A program made the translations under genes and the position numbers. Of a stretch of DNA of 44,316 nt, positions 17,622 through 25,530 are shown piece after piece. The DNA comes from Akkermansia sp. (lineage in GTDB: Bacteria > Verrucomicrobiota > Verrucomicrobiia > Verrucomicrobiales > Akkermansiaceae): the NCBI GenBank assembly GCA_017517385.1, contig JAFWZG010000011.1:1-44316 (forward strand). Reading direction: 5' to 3'. The stretch's first letter is position 1; each line of letters opens with the position of its first letter. The notes beneath the pieces are model-generated. The model searched no databases, was not told the origin of the DNA, and worked only from the letters and a program-made list of their open reading frames with translations.

Positions 17622-18122
17622 ATGAAAACTTTAGAAGAAATGATAGATAATGAGGGGCTAGTGATAGATATATCCTCTCGCATGAAGGTGAGGCCGGAGC
17701 TTGCGGCTTTAAGCAATCTGGGGTACAAACCGTTCACAATGGATGGCGTGGAGTTTCAGAGTTTGGAGGGATTCTTGCAGTCTCTGAAGACGGATGATGC
17801 GGAGCGCCAGCTGGAGATATGCGGAATGAGTGGACCTCGTGCGAAGAATGTGGGCTCAGAGATAAAGTGGAAAAAGAAGCAGACGCTGTATTGGCAGGGG
17901 CGCGCGTATGGGCGCCACACGGAGGAGTATCAGCAGCTAATCTCACGCGCATTTCAGGCGTGTTACGATCAGTGCGAGGATTTCCGCCGCCTGCTGGCTC
18001 AGACGGGCAATGCCATTCTGGCGCACAGCATAGGCAAGGATGATGCTACGGAAACAATCCTGACAATTGATGAGTTTGTGGGGCGCCTGACACGCCTGCG
18101 TGAGTACGGCTCTTTGTTCTGA
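17622..18122 (+). CDS. NADAR-like protein 1 (YbiA/NADAR superfamily fold)
   Basis: 166-aa protein. The order of motifs follows the NADAR/YbiA pattern: ALSNLGYKPFTMDGVEFQSL (like the FSNF..P...DG..W.T.EH of YbiA), the conserved acidic residue Glu49 within SLEGFLQSLK, a basic block around RAKNVG, then AFQACYDQCEDFRRLLAQTG and an AHSIG segment. Known NADAR proteins remove ADP-ribose from guanine in DNA as antitoxins of DarT toxins, or act on riboflavin intermediates. No DarT gene is nearby. The gene is followed after 11 bp by a paralogue with the same layout. The family call is by motif comparison only, and this subgroup seems distant from characterised NADARs. Function is unknown. Confidence 0.6.
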   Translation: MKTLEEMIDNEGLVIDISSRMKVRPELAALSNLGYKPFTMDGVEFQSLEGFLQSLKTDDAERQLEICGMSGPRAKNVGSEIKWKKKQTLYWQGRAYGRHTEEYQQLISRAFQACYDQCEDFRRLLAQTGNAILAHSIGKDDATETILTIDEFVGRLTRLREYGSLF

Positions 18123-18133
18123 AAATATGACTG

Positions 18134-18661
18134 ATGAATGCCATTTTCACAGATAATCCTGATTATAATCCCGCCACGAACACGTATGACATTCGCACGA
18201 GTGTGTACCCCTCAACCCTGTTGAGCAACTTTGCGCCAAATGCCTTCGTGTTCGATGGCGTGGCTTGTGCCTCGCTTGAGGGCTTTCTGCAGAGCCTGAA
18301 GGTGCAGGATAGTCAGTGCCAAGTCGAAATCTGTGCTCTCGTTGGTGGCCGTGCCATGCGTGCCGGACGCCGCTATGACTGGAAAACCGCCCAGACCCTT
18401 TATTGGCGCGGTGTGCCTTTCCCTAGGCTTTCTTCTGACTACCGGCGGCTACTCCAAGCCGCCTTTCGCGCTTGCTATGAGCAGAACCCTGATTATCGTG
18501 CCGCTCTTGCCTCAACGGCTGGCATGAAGCTAGACCACTCCATCGGAAAAACAGACCCCACTCAAACGGTGCTCACCATCGAGGAATTTACCGATATCCT
18601 CACATGGCTTCGAGATGAGCTACCGGAGGGTGGCTGCATTACATCTCCTGCAGGAATCTGA
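18134..18661 (+). CDS. NADAR-like protein 2 (tandem paralogue)
   Basis: 175-aa paralogue of the preceding gene, with LLSNFAPNAFVFDGV (closer to the YbiA consensus), ASLEGFLQSLK, a basic GGRAMRAGRR block, AFRACYEQNPDYRAALAST and DHSIGKTDPTQTVLT. The two proteins agree throughout the domain, so this is an old tandem duplication that may work as a heteromer. The last seven codons and the stop (18641-18661) lie inside the 89-bp relic of the mfd 3' end, read antisense. The C-terminal tail after LTWLRDEL is therefore partly encoded by mfd sequence and is longer than in the paralogue. Start at the ATG, 11 bp behind the first gene; the pair should be one operon. Function is unknown. Confidence 0.6.
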   Translation: MNAIFTDNPDYNPATNTYDIRTSVYPSTLLSNFAPNAFVFDGVACASLEGFLQSLKVQDSQCQVEICALVGGRAMRAGRRYDWKTAQTLYWRGVPFPRLSSDYRRLLQAAFRACYEQNPDYRAALASTAGMKLDHSIGKTDPTQTVLTIEEFTDILTWLRDELPEGGCITSPAGI

Positions 18662-18729
18662 GGGTTTCGCGGAGTTTATCCGTGGGTTTGATTTTGGTGA
18701 GGCGAGGGAAGCGGCGATCCAGCAGGATG
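18641..18729. repeat. direct repeat copy A: displaced mfd 3' end
   Basis: 89 bp matching 20913-21001 with 5 mismatches (84/89 identical). On the minus strand it still encodes the Mfd C-terminus in frame, from ILLDRRFPRL to LRFLQEM, and ends with a TAA stop. Four of the five differences are synonymous and one changes Ala to Thr. Homology stops abruptly at 18729, where the ptuAB cassette begins. It has the form of the outer attachment-site copy left after integration at the end of mfd. Confidence 0.9.
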
Positions 18730-18746
18730 GTGAAGTTAGCGGAGTT

Positions 18747-19454
18747 TCATTGGCTTATGTCCATGTAATCCGTCCACCGCTCTTTTGCGTAAGCCATGAT
18801 AGTTGAGGCGTAGGGCAATGTGCTGAAATCCTGCAAAAGTTTGATGGCTTTTGAGATAAGTTCAGCTTGCTCTTCCCAAAGTTCATATTCGATAGCGCAC
18901 TCTATTTCTTCTGTAAGATTATCAATTTGAATGCGGTTTTCTATAAGGGATTGATAGCGCTGTGCTACCAACTCTGGGGCATTCAGATTAAATGCTTTGA
19001 TTGTGTATTCTGCTCGAGCTCGGTTGTTTTTTGGAAGGGGCCTAGCGTATACACCGAATGAAGAATCAGACACGAAAGTGATATATTCCTGTGGTTGTTC
19101 GGAACGAGGGTGAATGATGTCCTCAGTATGCCTTCTTTTGTAATCTTTGTATAAACCACAATGTGAATCTTTTTTGCAGGAAAGGAAAAGATTATCCCAG
19201 TTGAATGTTTGCTCAGGGTGGTCATTCCTTCGGTGGAAATGATCAATGTGAGCTATGCCTTTGGGGAGGTTACCATCGTCACCGGTCAGCTTACATTCGC
19301 AATAGGCACAGAGTCCGTTTTGCTCTATAGCTTTAGCTTGTCTCAAAGCGTCACCTTGCGGGGATGTTGAGAAATCGTTTCATGATACCCCCTTCTTTCG
19401 CGCGGTAATCAGCTCGTCATGAAGGGGGTGACTCTGTGAGGGAATATGCCTCAT
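18747..19454 (-). CDS. ptuB: PtuB-like HNH endonuclease, with in-frame TGA at codon 25
   Basis: Nuclease subunit of a Septu-type antiphage system (TIGR02646-like HNH protein), expected to cut DNA in complex with PtuA. The HNH/zinc region is CAYCECKL, IAHIDHFHRR, NWDNLFLSC and HCGLYKD. The natural start is the ATG at 19454: it overlaps the ptuA stop as ATGA, and the codons behind it encode a plausible family N-terminus (MRHIPSQSHPL, ELITARKKGVS). In this frame codon 25 is TGA (19380-19382), after which NDFSTSPQGDALRQ joins the rest, giving 235 codons. A Trp codon (TGG) is likely ancestral there. Without readthrough only an N-terminally shortened product could be made, for example from TTG at 19346 (199 aa, HNH intact). 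TGG is used elsewhere in the gene, so a recoded TGA is unlikely; a nonsense mutation is the simplest reading. Confidence 0.8.
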
Positions 19455-20839
19455 AAAATTTTGCGTTTGTATTTTGCCGCAATAGACTTGCGATGCTTTT
19501 CTCCGGCAAGGCGAGCATTCATTTCGGTGACTAAGGGATGAGTTTCTCCGTAGTGAGCAAGAGTTTGCTCGTATACGTGTTTGAATGATTCTGATTCAAT
19601 ATCTCCCTGTTGTATGTAGACTAAGCAGTCCAGATATGTAGAAAATTCCGGCACATTAATAGGCGCGGCCTGAGCCCCCATGACCTCTCTCACGATGTTT
19701 GCAGTGGGGCAACCCCGAGTTTGGTCGCGCGGGTGTGTGGTTTGCAATTCTCCGTTTTGAGTTTGCAAGATGTATACGTTGTCTTTGTCAACAGTTGATA
19801 TAATCTCGGGTGAGTGAGTGGTGACGATTAGCTGTACGTTGGGAAAAGTACGTCGCAAATCTTCAATAACTCTATATTGCCATTTGGGATGCAGGTGGGC
19901 ATCGATTTCATCTATCATGAGTATGCCCTCACCATTAAGCGGATCAATATCGGAATTTTGATTGGCAATGGAGAGTCGACGTGCAAAATCCGCAACGAGG
20001 GCGACCATGCTGCGGTAGCCGTCAGAAAGTTGGGAAAAGTCTAAATCCACATTACCCTCGTCGGTTGTTTCGGTGACGACAAATCGTAAGGGAGATGCTT
20101 CAAAACGAGGTGATGATATTTTTCTTTCAGAGTTTTCAAATACCCTTTCGATTGCTCTGCGTACGGCATCAAGCTCTCTGCTGTAGTATTGTTTATTGTA
20201 TCGTTGATTACGCAGTTCGACAGTTTCCTCTTGATTGAACCAACTGAGAAAAGAGTTGAAGTCAAGCTTGCTCTGCATGGCATCCACATGAGCCATTAAG
20301 GGGGTGCCGGCAAATGGAGGTGTTTCGATTGATGAAACTGCCTCTGTCATAGTTGAGAACGTGTTGCGATCGGTACCGTATTTTGCAAAGGTGGGAATTG
20401 CTACTGCATTTTCTGACTGCATGAGTTTTGCTAAACTCTGTTCCCCACTGTGGTCACTCATATCCTGTATCTGTTGAAGCATGTTTCCATTACGCTCCAA
20501 ATGGTAAAACTGATGCTTTAATTCAGCTATTGTTTCTGATATGTGCAAGTAACCTTTGAGGCTGCTGTTTGTAGTGCTTCTTGCGTACTCTGAAAAAAGT
20601 CCTTTGATTGCCTGCTTGTGACGTTCGCCAAAACGTGCAGAAATCGGATGTAAGAAGCGGGCATCTTCTCCGATGGCTCTGTAAATACCGGATATCAGGA
20701 TAGCTATGGAATCTATGATGGTTGTTTTACCACACCCATTGTCACCCAGAAATACGCAGAGATTTGGGTGAAGCTGGATATTTGCTTCCTTGAAAAGTCG
20801 GAAGTTGTTCAAATGTAGCTCTGATATGTATGTAGGCAT
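19451..20839 (-). CDS. ptuA: PtuA-like AAA/ABC-type ATPase of a Septu defence system
   Basis: 462-aa ATPase. Seen: N-terminal ELHLNNFRLF typical of OLD/RecF-like ATPases, Walker A GDNGCGKTT (near residue 35), the ABC signature LSDGYRSM (near 290), Walker B ILMIDEIDAHLHP, and the switch histidine in TTHSPEII. PtuA oligomerises and, with the HNH protein PtuB, stops phage infection by degrading DNA or sensing nucleotide depletion. The open frame extends upstream to a GTG at 20914 that overlaps the mfd stop, but a perfect promoter lies inside that extension, so I start at the ATG at 20839. No reverse transcriptase or retron RNA is adjacent, so this is plain Septu, not a retron Ec78-type system. 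It ends in an ATGA overlap with ptuB. Confidence 0.85.
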   Translation of the reverse strand: MPTYISELHLNNFRLFKEANIQLHPNLCVFLGDNGCGKTTIIDSIAILISGIYRAIGEDARFLHPISARFGERHKQAIKGLFSEYARSTTNSSLKGYLHISETIAELKHQFYHLERNGNMLQQIQDMSDHSGEQSLAKLMQSENAVAIPTFAKYGTDRNTFSTMTEAVSSIETPPFAGTPLMAHVDAMQSKLDFNSFLSWFNQEETVELRNQRYNKQYYSRELDAVRRAIERVFENSERKISSPRFEASPLRFVVTETTDEGNVDLDFSQLSDGYRSMVALVADFARRLSIANQNSDIDPLNGEGILMIDEIDAHLHPKWQYRVIEDLRRTFPNVQLIVTTHSPEIISTVDKDNVYILQTQNGELQTTHPRDQTRGCPTANIVREVMGAQAAPINVPEFSTYLDCLVYIQQGDIESESFKHVYEQTLAHYGETHPLVTEMNARLAGEKHRKSIAAKYKRKIL

Positions 20840-20866
20840 GTCGTACAGAGAACTTTTATTTCTTTG

Positions 20867-20895
20867 ATTATAAGGCTCGATATAAGAATTGTCAA
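20867..20895 (-). promoter_or_regulatory. perfect consensus sigma70 promoter of ptuAB
   Basis: On the minus strand, TTGACA (20890-20895), a spacer of exactly 17 bp and TATAAT (20867-20872). The predicted transcript starts near 20860, leaving about 21 nt before the ATG at 20839. It is the only promoter in the window matching both consensus hexamers and lies 17 bp inside the cassette boundary. Confidence 0.85.
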
Positions 20896-20910
20896 TGCGT
20901 ATTTTGAGCG

Positions 20911-23900
20911 TCACATCTCCTGCAGGAATCTGAGGGTTTCGCGGAGTTTATCCGCGGGTTTAATTTTGGTGAGGCGAGGGAAGCGGCGGTCGAGGAGGAT
21001 GTAATCCTTATTCCGGGTGAGCATGAGCTTTTGGCCGGAGATTTCGACGTTCGAGATATTGCGGCGGGAGGCGATGATTTTGATTTTGTGGCAGATGAGG
21101 AGGTTACGAGCTTGGCGGGGGAGGCGGCCGAAGCGGTCAATCCACTGGCGCTCGAGGTCATCTACATCATCTTCCGTGAGAGCTTTAGCGAGCTGGGAGT
21201 AGCAGGCCATGCGGGTTTGGGTGCTTTCCACCCAAGCCTCCGGGATGAAGGAGCCGATGAGGTTTTCCGCGTTTGGTCGGGTAGAGAGTACGGCCTCGCT
21301 CACGCAGAGGAAATCCGCCTTCAGCTGGGCATCTGCGCGAATGGCGGGTGCTTTGCCCTGAAGGCGCTCGATGGATTGGCGCAGCAGCTGGCAGTACAGC
21401 TCAAAGCCGATGGCGGCGATGTGGCCACTCTGCTGGGTGCCGAGGAGGTTACCTGCGCCGCGGATTTCGAGGTCGCGCATGGCGATTTTGAAGCCGCTGC
21501 CGAGCTCGGTGTACTGCTTGATGGCGGCCACGCGTTTGCGGGCATCGGAAGTGCAGAGGGCATCCGGCGGGAGGAGGAGGTACGCATAGGCTCGGTGGCC
21601 GCCACGGCCCACGCGGCCGCGGAGCTGGTAGAGGTCTGCGAGGCCGAAGCGGTCTGCGCGGTCAATGATGATGGTGTTAGCGTTCGGGATGTCGATACCG
21701 CTCTCGATGATGGTGGTGGAGAGGAGCACATCCGCCTTACCTGCTACGAAGTCACGCATCACGCACTCGAGGTCGCTCTTATCCATCTGGCCGTGGCCGA
21801 TGACGATGCGTGCTTTTGGCACGAGGCGCTGGAGGGTTTCCGCCACGCTGTGGATGCTTTGCACGCGGTTGTGCAGGAAGAAGACTTGGCCGTTTCTGGC
21901 GAGCTCTCGCTCGATGGCGCGGGCGATGAGCTCCTCGCTGTAGGGGCAGACGGCGGTCTGTACGGGCAGGCGGTTCAGGGGGGCGGTGTCAATGGTGCTC
22001 ATGTCCCTTGCGCCCATGAGAGCCACGTACAGGGTACGGGGGATGGGCGTGGCGGAGAGGGTGAGCATATCCACCATGCGGAACATGCGCTTGAACTGCT
22101 CCTTGTGGCGCACGCCGAAGCGCTGCTCTTCATCAATGACGGCTAGACCAAGATTCTTGAATGAGACGTTTTTGGAGATGAGGCGGTGTGTGCCGACCAC
22201 GATATCCACATCACCGCTGCGCATGCCCTCTATGATTTCTGCGGCTTTTTTGGCGGGGGTGAAGCGGCTGAGGAGCTCGATGCGGACGGGGTACTCGCTC
22301 ATGCGGCTGCGGAAGGTGCGGTAGTGTTGGTCCGCCAGCACGGTGGTGGGGGCGAGGATGGCAGCCTGTCGTCCGCCGGTCACGCATTTGAAGGCGGCGC
22401 GGATGGCCACCTCCGTCTTGCCGAAGCCGACGTCGCCGCAGATGAGGCGGTCCATGGGGCGGGGGGCTTCCATATCCGCCTTGCACTGGTTGATGGCGCG
22501 GAGCTGATCCGGCGTTTCGCGGTAGGGGAAGGATGACTCAAACTGCCACATCCACGAGGAATCCGCGGGGTGGGCATAGCCGGTGTTGCTCTCGCGCTCA
22601 GCCTGTACCTCCAGCAGCTGAGCGGCGTAATCCTGCACGGCTCGCTCCGCTGCCTGACAGGCGCGGCGCCAGCGGGCATCACCCAGGCGGGAGAGTTCGG
22701 GCGCCTTGGCACCGAGGCCCACATACTTGCTCACGAGGTGGCTCTGCTGCAGGGGGATGCGCAGCAGCACACCGCCGGCGTACTGGATGTGCAGCTCCTG
22801 CTCACCGGTTTTGTCATCCTGCACGATGCCTACGAAGCGGCCGAGGCCGTGCGCGGAGTGGATGACGAGGTCGCCCGGGGCGATTTCACGCAGCGGGGCT
22901 TGCGCGCGCTCGCGGCGGAGGCGGTCCTCGCGGTCATCGCGCTTGCGGGCGCGGGGGGAGGAATAGCGGCCGAAGATTTCTGCAGCGGAGAGCACGGCCA
23001 GTTTGGCACCCGGCACGGTGAAGCCGAAGGGGAGATCGCCGTCCCGGCTCTGCACGGCACGCCAAGCTTCATCCTCACCGCATATCTCTTCAAAGCGTTT
23101 TTTCTCACCCTCATGCGGGAAGAACATGACCACGCGCCACTTTTCCTCACGCCACTTCAGCAGGCTCTGGCGGGCGAGGGCGCGGCGGGCTTCCTGCATC
23201 ACGAAGTCACCGGTGTCAAAGCTGCCCAGCGGGGTGCCGAAGAAGGCGAGGGGGTCCTTGGCGTTCAGCTCATCCAGCTCGGGGAGCACATCCACGACAT
23301 CCGGCGGGTTCTCGAACACGAGTACATCACCCGCCTCACCACAGCCGGGCAGGGAAATAACCCAGTCTTCCTTGACAATGAAATCCCGCAGTTGGCGGTC
23401 CGCCGGGGGCTCATCCAGCACGAGCTCGGCCTCTGGCAGCTTGCGGAAGGAGAGCTGGCTATCCACATCAAAGGCGCGGATGCTTTCTACCTCATCCCCG
23501 AAGAATTCCACGCGCAGCGGCCAGGGTGACTGCAGGGGAAAGACGTCCAGAATGCCACCGCGAAGGCTCCACTGGCTACGGGCCGTGACTTGCTCCACGC
23601 GCTCAAAACCATGCTCTGTGAAGGCTTTGCTGAGCCTCTCGGGGGAATATTCCTCACCGGTTTTAAGGCTGATGGTGGTGCCCTCTGCCGCCTCGGCAAA
23701 TACCGGGGCCGGCTGGTTCAGCGCGGCAGCGGTGACGACTACCACCTGCGGCGCCAGCGGCGGGGTTGAGATGGCGCGCAGGGCTTCCAAACGCTCGGCT
23801 GCGAGGTCCGGGTCACTCAGGCCGTTATTGACATGAATTTCACGCTCGGGGATGAAGACGCAGGGGGCATCCCACAGCGGGAGCTCGGCTGCCACGCGTT

Positions 23901-24132
23901 CCTGCATGGGCAGGGCATCCGCCACGGCCCAGATGCGCCGCGGGGTTTTACTCTGCTCAGCCACTAAGGCCACCAAAAAAGCAAAGGCTGCCGGGCAGGT
24001 GCGGGGGAAAACCAGCGGTTCATCCCGTGTGCTACGGGTACACAAAGAAGCGAGCTCAGCGCTGAAAGCTGAGCTGCGAGTGACGTAGCTTGTAATCCGG
24101 AAGGACAAAGGGGACTGCGAGTACCGGTGCAT
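20911..24132 (-). CDS. mfd: transcription-repair coupling factor Mfd
   Basis: 1073-aa DNA translocase that removes stalled RNA polymerase and recruits UvrA for transcription-coupled repair. Visible: a degenerate UvrB-like N-terminus (SLRGGILDVFP near residue 205), the RNA polymerase-interacting domain starting PGDLVIHSAHGLGRF, Walker A GDVGFGKTE (near 570), the VGTHRL block, DEEQRFGVRHKE, the SATPIPRT motif and helicase domain 2 ending in QLRGRVGRG, then a C-terminal TRCF domain. It is slightly shorter than E. coli Mfd (1148 aa), mainly at the N-terminus. The last 89 bp (copy B, 20913-21001) are duplicated 2.27 kb away on the far side of ptuAB, so its end may have been replaced by an incoming cassette. 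fabH lies 77 bp upstream. Confidence 0.95.
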   Translation of the reverse strand: MHRYSQSPLSFRITSYVTRSSAFSAELASLCTRSTRDEPLVFPRTCPAAFAFLVALVAEQSKTPRRIWAVADALPMQERVAAELPLWDAPCVFIPEREIHVNNGLSDPDLAAERLEALRAISTPPLAPQVVVVTAAALNQPAPVFAEAAEGTTISLKTGEEYSPERLSKAFTEHGFERVEQVTARSQWSLRGGILDVFPLQSPWPLRVEFFGDEVESIRAFDVDSQLSFRKLPEAELVLDEPPADRQLRDFIVKEDWVISLPGCGEAGDVLVFENPPDVVDVLPELDELNAKDPLAFFGTPLGSFDTGDFVMQEARRALARQSLLKWREEKWRVVMFFPHEGEKKRFEEICGEDEAWRAVQSRDGDLPFGFTVPGAKLAVLSAAEIFGRYSSPRARKRDDREDRLRRERAQAPLREIAPGDLVIHSAHGLGRFVGIVQDDKTGEQELHIQYAGGVLLRIPLQQSHLVSKYVGLGAKAPELSRLGDARWRRACQAAERAVQDYAAQLLEVQAERESNTGYAHPADSSWMWQFESSFPYRETPDQLRAINQCKADMEAPRPMDRLICGDVGFGKTEVAIRAAFKCVTGGRQAAILAPTTVLADQHYRTFRSRMSEYPVRIELLSRFTPAKKAAEIIEGMRSGDVDIVVGTHRLISKNVSFKNLGLAVIDEEQRFGVRHKEQFKRMFRMVDMLTLSATPIPRTLYVALMGARDMSTIDTAPLNRLPVQTAVCPYSEELIARAIERELARNGQVFFLHNRVQSIHSVAETLQRLVPKARIVIGHGQMDKSDLECVMRDFVAGKADVLLSTTIIESGIDIPNANTIIIDRADRFGLADLYQLRGRVGRGGHRAYAYLLLPPDALCTSDARKRVAAIKQYTELGSGFKIAMRDLEIRGAGNLLGTQQSGHIAAIGFELYCQLLRQSIERLQGKAPAIRADAQLKADFLCVSEAVLSTRPNAENLIGSFIPEAWVESTQTRMACYSQLAKALTEDDVDDLERQWIDRFGRLPRQARNLLICHKIKIIASRRNISNVEISGQKLMLTRNKDYILLDRRFPRLTKIKPADKLRETLRFLQEM
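20913..21001. repeat. direct repeat copy B: current mfd 3' end
   Basis: The last 89 bp of the present mfd reading frame (to the ATG of the final Met codon), 94 percent identical to 18641-18729. In the integration model this is the gene end restored by the incoming element, with copy A as the old chromosomal end. The opposite assignment is possible. Confidence 0.9.
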
Positions 24133-24149
24133 GCTTCAGGCACCCTTTG

Positions 24150-24176
24150 CCGGGCACAAGTGCACTCTGTGCCCGG
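24150..24176 (-). terminator. hairpin between fabH and mfd
   Basis: A 9-bp perfect stem CCGGGCACA (24150-24158) / TGTGCCCGG (24168-24176) with a 9-nt loop. There is no T-run, so it may attenuate or stabilise the transcript and not terminate it. Confidence 0.35.
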
Positions 24177-24209
24177 TGCAGGGGGTAATCCCAAGCGGGT
24201 AACTCGCGA

Positions 24210-25226
24210 TTACAGGCGAATGGCGGCGCTGCTCCATGTGAGGCCTGCACCGAAGGTGACCATGAGGACGATATCGCCCTTCTTGGCCTTGCCGGAGCGG
24301 ACGGCCTCATCCAGTGCGATAGCACAGGCGGCGCCGGAGGTATTGCCGTACTTCTGAAGATTGATGAAGACGCGCTCCACGGGGATGCCGAGGCGCTGTG
24401 CAACGGCATTGATGATGCGGAGGTTGGCCTGGTGAGGAATCACAAGGGCGACTTCTTCGGGCTTAATGCCGGTGCGCTCAATGAGGGAGAGCGCGGAGTC
24501 TTTCATGTGCGCCACGGCGTAGCGGAACACCTCATTGCCGCGCATGGCAAGTGTGTACAGCTTCTCGTGGATGTTTTCCTCGGTGGTGGGGATGGCAGAG
24601 CCGCCACCGGGCACCAGCAGGAGGTCCGTGAGGGTGCCGTCCGAGCCGATGTCGGAGGCAAGAATGGCGCTGTCACCTTCCTCGCCTGTGCCGGTACGCA
24701 GCACGGCAGCACCGGCGCCATCACCAAAGAGCACGCAGGTGCTGCGGTCTTCCCAGTTCACGATGTGGCTGAGCTTTTCGGAGGAGATGATGAGGGCCGT
24801 GCGGGCCTGTCCGCAGCCGATGTACTGCACAGCAGTCTTCAGGGCGAAGAGGAAGCTGGAGCAGGCTGCGGAGATATCAAAAGCAGCGGCGTTCACTGCG
24901 CCGATGTTTGCCTGCACATAGCATGCGGTGGAGGGGGTAAAGGTATCCGGCGTGACGGTGCCGACGATGATGAGGTCAATCTCTTCAGGGGTGACTCCCG
25001 CGGCCTCCATGGCGCGCTTGGCGGCCTGCGTGGCCATATCACTCGTTCTCTCACCGGGGGCGGCGATGCGGCGCTCTTCAATGCCTGTTCGCTCGATAAT
25101 CCACTCGTTTGATGTGTCCACCATCTTCTCCAAATCGGAGTTCGTGAGGCGGGTTTCAGGTACGTAGGAACCAGTGCCGATGAGAGCCACCGGCAGACGC
25201 TTGAAAGGTTTAGTGAGATCGTTCAT
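24210..25226 (-). CDS. fabH: beta-ketoacyl-ACP synthase III (FabH)
   Basis: 338-aa condensing enzyme that starts fatty acid synthesis by joining acetyl-CoA to malonyl-ACP. The catalytic Cys lies in ISAACSSFLF (near residue 116), the His in IPHQANLRI and the Asn in KYGNTSGAA, which complete the Cys-His-Asn triad. The N-terminal ALIGTGSYVPE and the TSNEWIIERTGI block are typical. I choose the ATG at 25226; a GTG four codons upstream (25238) is possible. An AGGAG lies 11 bp before this ATG, one of the few Shine-Dalgarno-like sequences in the window. plsX and acpP, common fabH neighbours, are not adjacent; mfd is downstream. Confidence 0.95.
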   Translation of the reverse strand: MNDLTKPFKRLPVALIGTGSYVPETRLTNSDLEKMVDTSNEWIIERTGIEERRIAAPGERTSDMATQAAKRAMEAAGVTPEEIDLIIVGTVTPDTFTPSTACYVQANIGAVNAAAFDISAACSSFLFALKTAVQYIGCGQARTALIISSEKLSHIVNWEDRSTCVLFGDGAGAAVLRTGTGEEGDSAILASDIGSDGTLTDLLLVPGGGSAIPTTEENIHEKLYTLAMRGNEVFRYAVAHMKDSALSLIERTGIKPEEVALVIPHQANLRIINAVAQRLGIPVERVFINLQKYGNTSGAACAIALDEAVRSGKAKKGDIVLMVTFGAGLTWSSAAIRL

Positions 25227-25530
25227 AGCTTTTTGCACTCCTGTATGATGATATACTCTCTCCCTCTTCGGGACGCCTTCAGTTTAGCATAAAATTAGAG
25301 TGAACGCTAGCTTTTTTTGCGATTTGGTAAAAAAAATTAGAGAATTTAACACCTTGGCGTGCCGGAAATCATGTATGTTGATGCTTACAAGTGAAGGAAA
25401 AGCGTGTTATTACATGCCGAGTGTATGTTATGCCATTTCGGTGAGAGCTCGCTTTTCTTTGATTTCTGCCAGTAGCGTAGCCTAGATTCTCCATAGGAGT
25501 AAGAGGGTAGAAGGGCGGAAGAATGCAGGA

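Larger units (their letters stand above)
18641..21001. mobile_element. Septu (ptuAB) defence cassette integrated at the 3' end of mfd
   Basis: A 2183-bp insert (18730-20912) holding only ptuB, ptuA and their promoter lies exactly between two 89-bp direct repeats made of the mfd 3' end. The insert is visibly more AT-rich than mfd and the surrounding genes, which suggests transfer. The distal repeat is separated from the ptuB stop by only 17 bp, and the proximal repeat by 17 bp from the ptuA -35 box, so the unit is as compact as an integron cassette. No integrase, transposase or terminal inverted repeat is present, so mobility must depend on a recombinase in trans or on homologous recombination. 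The mechanism is inferred; the repeat layout is seen directly. Confidence 0.75.

Noticed and set aside
19346..20839. Retron Ec78-type system (PtuA and PtuB as retron effectors)
   Set aside because: No reverse transcriptase gene or retron RNA-like region lies next to the pair; the cassette holds only the two genes.
20840..20914. GTG start of ptuA overlapping the mfd stop (translational coupling to mfd)
   Set aside because: A perfect consensus promoter lies inside this extension, and the conserved domain begins just after the ATG at 20839.
20911..24132. Long plus-strand open frames opposite mfd, mutS and the M3 peptidase gene
   Set aside because: They are antisense shadows of GC-rich genes with low-complexity translations and no recognisable domains.
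24150..24176. Riboswitch or true terminator between fabH and mfd
   Set aside because: Only a simple 9-bp hairpin without T-run or conserved aptamer motif; kept as a low-confidence hairpin.
25300..25485. 61-codon open frame in the fabH/beta-barrel gap
   Set aside because: No signal peptide, domain, promoter or start context; composition is like AT-rich intergenic DNA.
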